Shown: one piece after another, positions 4,127 to 6,205 of the stretch
Layout of the letters: every line of letters begins with the position of its first letter
Position numbering within the stretch: the stretch's first letter is position 1
NCBI GenBank assembly: GCA_002493835.1
Contig: DLAA01000008.1
Span: 1 to 6,205, forward strand
Source of the DNA: Lachnospiraceae bacterium UBA7060
GTDB taxonomy: Bacteria > Bacillota > Clostridia > Lachnospirales > Lachnospiraceae
Direction of reading: 5' to 3'
Length of the DNA: 6,205 nt
The notes under the pieces: generated by a model
Told to the model about the DNA's origin: nothing
Databases searched by the model: none
Seen by the model: the letters and a program-made list of their open reading frames with translations, nothing else
Made by a program: the position numbers and the translations under genes

Positions 4127-5875
4127 ATGAATTATTTGGACAACATTAACTCGCCACAGGATTTAAAGAAACTTTCAATGGAACAGCTCCCGGAACTTGC
4201 TGCGGAAATCCGTCGGACGCTGATTGACAGGATTTCCGCAACCGGAGGACACTTGGGGCCGAATCTTGGCATGGTGGAGGCCACCATTGCACTGCACTAT
4301 GTGTTTGATTCACCGAAAGATAAGTTTGTATTTGATGTTTCCCATCAGTGCTACACTCACAAGATCCTGACGGGACGCAAGGACGGATTTACCGATCCGG
4401 CCCATTTTGGCGATTATTCCGGGTACACCAATCCGGACGAAAGTGAACATGACCTGTTCATGGTAGGTCATACAGCAACGTCTGTCAGTCTTGCCACAGG
4501 TCTGGCAAAAGCCCGTGATCTGAATGGTGGGAAAGAGAATATCGTTGCCATTATCGGGGATGGCTCCATGTCTGGCGGTGAGGCATTTGAGGGGTTGAAC
4601 AATGCCGCTGTGCTGAACAGCAACATGATCATCCTGTTCAATGACAATGAAATGTCTATTGCAGAAAATTTTGGCGGGATGTACCAGAACTTTGCCGAAC
4701 TGCGCCGGATGAAAGGTAAGGCGGAATGTAACTTCTTCAAATCTTTTGGGTTTGATTATTACTATGTGGAGGATGGCAATGATACCCGGCAGTTGGTTCC
4801 GGTATTCCAGAAAGTAAAGGACACCACCCGCCCGACAGTAATCCATATTCACACACTGAAAGGAAAAGGTGTTGAATGGGCAGAAAAGGATAAAGAGGGC
4901 GGGCATTATGCGTTCCCGGCAGGTTTTGATATGGCAGCTTTTGCAGGGGCTGAAAGCTATGATTCCATTACTTCGGAGTTTCTGCTGAAAAAAATGGAGA
5001 AAGACCCTTCTGTAATTGCCATTTCCCCGGCAACAGCCTTACAGACTGGATTGCCGATGGACTTCCGCAAAAAGGCAGGGCGGCAGTATATTGATGTGGG
5101 CATTGCAGAAGAACACGCCGTAGCCTTTGCGTCGGGGCTTGCGAAAAACGGGGCGAAGCCGGTTCTTTTGGCAATCAGTTCCTTTATGCAGCGTACCTAT
5201 GACCAGCTTATGCAGGATTTGGCATTAAATAGCAGTCCGGCAACGATATTGGTGTTTTTAGGGAACCTTTCTCCGGGGGATGCAACCCATTGTGGTATTT
5301 TTGATATTTCCATGATGAGCAATATTCCCGGTCTTGTCTGCCTTGCCCCGGCTACAAAGGAAGAATATCTTGCCATGCTGGACTGGTCGATTGAACAGAC
5401 TTCGGTTCCGGTGGTAATCCGTGTTCCGAGTGCAGTGGTATCCTGCGAAAATACAGCGGGGCTTACTGAAGCAGATTTTTATAGGTATCAGACAGTGGAA
5501 AAAGGAAGTCGTGTGGCGCTCATGGGACTCGGTAACTTTTTCGGTCTGGCGGGGCAGGTCAAAGAGCTGCTGAAAGAAAGGACTGGAATTGAGGCAACGG
5601 TTATCAATCCCCGTATTTATTCAGCATTGGATCATGAGATGCTGGAAAGTCTGAAAACAGACCACAGAGTAGTAGTTACATTAGAGGACGGTTCTGTATC
5701 CGGGGGCTTTGGTGAGAAGATTGCCCGTTTCTATGGAAACTCGGATATGCGGGTATTGAATTTTGGCGGCGAAAAAATGTTCACTGACCGGATGCCGATG
5801 GAGGAACAGTATGCGAGGTTCCATTTAACGCCCGAACTGATCGTGGAGGATATTCAAAGATGCATGGAGGGATAA
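4127..5875 (+). CDS. DXS-like thiamine-diphosphate enzyme with altered acceptor site
   Basis: A 582-residue protein of the 1-deoxy-D-xylulose-5-phosphate synthase family, cytoplasmic dimers joining pyruvate-derived hydroxyethyl-ThDP to an aldehyde. Order: TPP domain with GGHLGPNLG (H42), DVSHQCYTHKILTGR (70-84), VGHTATS (H115), GDGSMSGGEAFEGLN (144-158) and NDNEMSI (172-178), which is the Mg-ThDP motif; H260; then the pyrimidine domain with GIAEEHAV (E328), QRTYDQ (R356), D385 and H388; then a C-terminal domain with TLEDGSVSGGFGE. E328 matches E. coli Glu370. The positions of E. coli Tyr392, Arg420 and Arg478, linked to acceptor phosphate binding, are I350, L378 and S435. About 30 residues after NDNEMSIAEN are missing relative to E. 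coli. The start is the ATG at 4127, five bases after AGAGGAGG; a GTG at 4073 is rejected. It is followed by an AKR gene four bases later. Family certain; true DXS activity doubtful, so I give no gene symbol. Confidence 0.92.
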   Translation: MNYLDNINSPQDLKKLSMEQLPELAAEIRRTLIDRISATGGHLGPNLGMVEATIALHYVFDSPKDKFVFDVSHQCYTHKILTGRKDGFTDPAHFGDYSGYTNPDESEHDLFMVGHTATSVSLATGLAKARDLNGGKENIVAIIGDGSMSGGEAFEGLNNAAVLNSNMIILFNDNEMSIAENFGGMYQNFAELRRMKGKAECNFFKSFGFDYYYVEDGNDTRQLVPVFQKVKDTTRPTVIHIHTLKGKGVEWAEKDKEGGHYAFPAGFDMAAFAGAESYDSITSEFLLKKMEKDPSVIAISPATALQTGLPMDFRKKAGRQYIDVGIAEEHAVAFASGLAKNGAKPVLLAISSFMQRTYDQLMQDLALNSSPATILVFLGNLSPGDATHCGIFDISMMSNIPGLVCLAPATKEEYLAMLDWSIEQTSVPVVIRVPSAVVSCENTAGLTEADFYRYQTVEKGSRVALMGLGNFFGLAGQVKELLKERTGIEATVINPRIYSALDHEMLESLKTDHRVVVTLEDGSVSGGFGEKIARFYGNSDMRVLNFGGEKMFTDRMPMEEQYARFHLTPELIVEDIQRCMEG

Positions 5876-5879
5876 GGTA

Positions 5880-6205
5880 ATGAAAAATCTTGGGTTTGGT
5901 CTGATGCGTCTGCCACTGCAGGATATGGCGGATCAAAAGTCGATTGACTACGAAATCCTGAATCAGATGGTCGATTTGTTTATGGAAAAGGGCTTCACTT
6001 ATTTTGACACAGGGTATCCTTACCATATGGGCATGAGCGAAGTGGCTTTCCGTGAAGCGGTTGTCAAACGTTATCCGAGGGATTGTTTCACAATTACAGA
6101 TAAAATGCCGCTTATGAATATTAAAGAGGCGAAGCAATACCCGGAAATTTTTGCGGAACAATTAGAACGCTGTGGTGTCGATTATTTTGATGCCCGTGTT
6201 ATAAT
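5880..6205 (+). CDS. Aldo/keto reductase, N-terminal part (cut by window end)
   Basis: The first 108 codons of an aldo/keto reductase, an NAD(P)H-dependent carbonyl reductase with a TIM-barrel fold. LGFGLMRLPL (4-13) is the family N-terminus. GFTYFDTGYPYHMGMSE (38-54) contains the tetrad Asp43 and Tyr48, FTITDKMP (70-77) contains Lys75, and LERCGVDYFD is the strand leading to the catalytic His. In relatives that strand reads YFDYYLLH. Here it reads YFDARVI plus an incomplete codon AT-, which must be Ile or Met, so the His is apparently replaced or displaced. The gene starts four bases after the DXS-like stop, with GGAGG (5867-5871) inside the upstream gene, so the two are translationally coupled. 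It probably reduces the ketone made by that enzyme (inference). A C-terminal ferredoxin domain, present in some relatives, cannot be judged. Confidence 0.88.
   Translation, partial: MKNLGFGLMRLPLQDMADQKSIDYEILNQMVDLFMEKGFTYFDTGYPYHMGMSEVAFREAVVKRYPRDCFTITDKMPLMNIKEAKQYPEIFAEQLERCGVDYFDARVI

Noticed and set aside
4310..4906. 198-codon minus-strand open frame inside the DXS-like gene
   Set aside because: It is antisense to strongly conserved ThDP-enzyme motifs, its composition is typical of a reverse-frame shadow, and it has no supporting start signal.
5781..6161. 126-codon minus-strand open frame at the right edge
   Set aside because: It is antisense to the end of the DXS-like gene and the aldo/keto reductase, both recognised by motif, and has no recognisable protein features.
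1..6205. CRISPR array, tRNA or rRNA genes
   Set aside because: No regularly spaced repeats, cloverleaf-type arms or rRNA-like conserved stretches were seen on either strand.

Overview
The window looks like a piece of a Firmicutes chromosome, most plausibly a gut Clostridia/Lachnospiraceae-type genome. Pointers are strong purine-rich ribosome binding sites (GAGGAGG, AAAGGAGG), TTG/ATG start use, intrinsic terminators with T tracts, a relic of a Tn4451/TnpX-type large serine recombinase, and small accessory genes typical of clostridial integrative elements. No species can be named from the sequence alone.

Left part (1-1430), mobile-element debris and small accessory genes. It opens with a broken serine-recombinase fragment, which stops abruptly, and an intrinsic terminator. 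A short non-coding stretch follows, with an 11-bp direct repeat and a 10-bp palindrome. Next come an XRE-type repressor gene (minus strand) and a small divergent gene resembling Spo0A C-terminal-domain proteins, separated by an inverted repeat that carries back-to-back -10 boxes. A 78-codon gene of unknown function (minus strand) converges on the latter, followed by an AT-rich hairpin region.

Right part (1433-6205), a divergent regulated locus. On the minus strand a MarR-family regulator is followed by a flavin-reductase-like protein that appears to lack the family C-terminus, closed by a near-perfect terminator. On the plus strand, from a consensus sigma-A promoter, come a MATE efflux transporter, a thiamine-diphosphate enzyme of the DXS (1-deoxyxylulose-5-phosphate synthase) family, and an aldo/keto reductase that runs off the window edge. 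A short inverted repeat sits on the two overlapping divergent promoters and is the natural candidate operator for the MarR protein. The layout resembles mepR/mepA-type MarR-MATE pairs, extended by three redox/carbon-carbon-bond enzymes.

The most interesting object is the DXS-like protein. It keeps the cofactor and catalytic residues but, by my alignment to E. coli Dxs, has replaced Tyr392, Arg420 and Arg478, residues associated with binding the glyceraldehyde-3-phosphate acceptor. It also lacks about 30 residues of a flexible region. I infer that it is not a housekeeping isoprenoid enzyme but an acyloin-forming enzyme with another acceptor, whose product may be reduced by the coupled aldo/keto reductase, in a locus controlled by a MarR sensor and equipped with an exporter.
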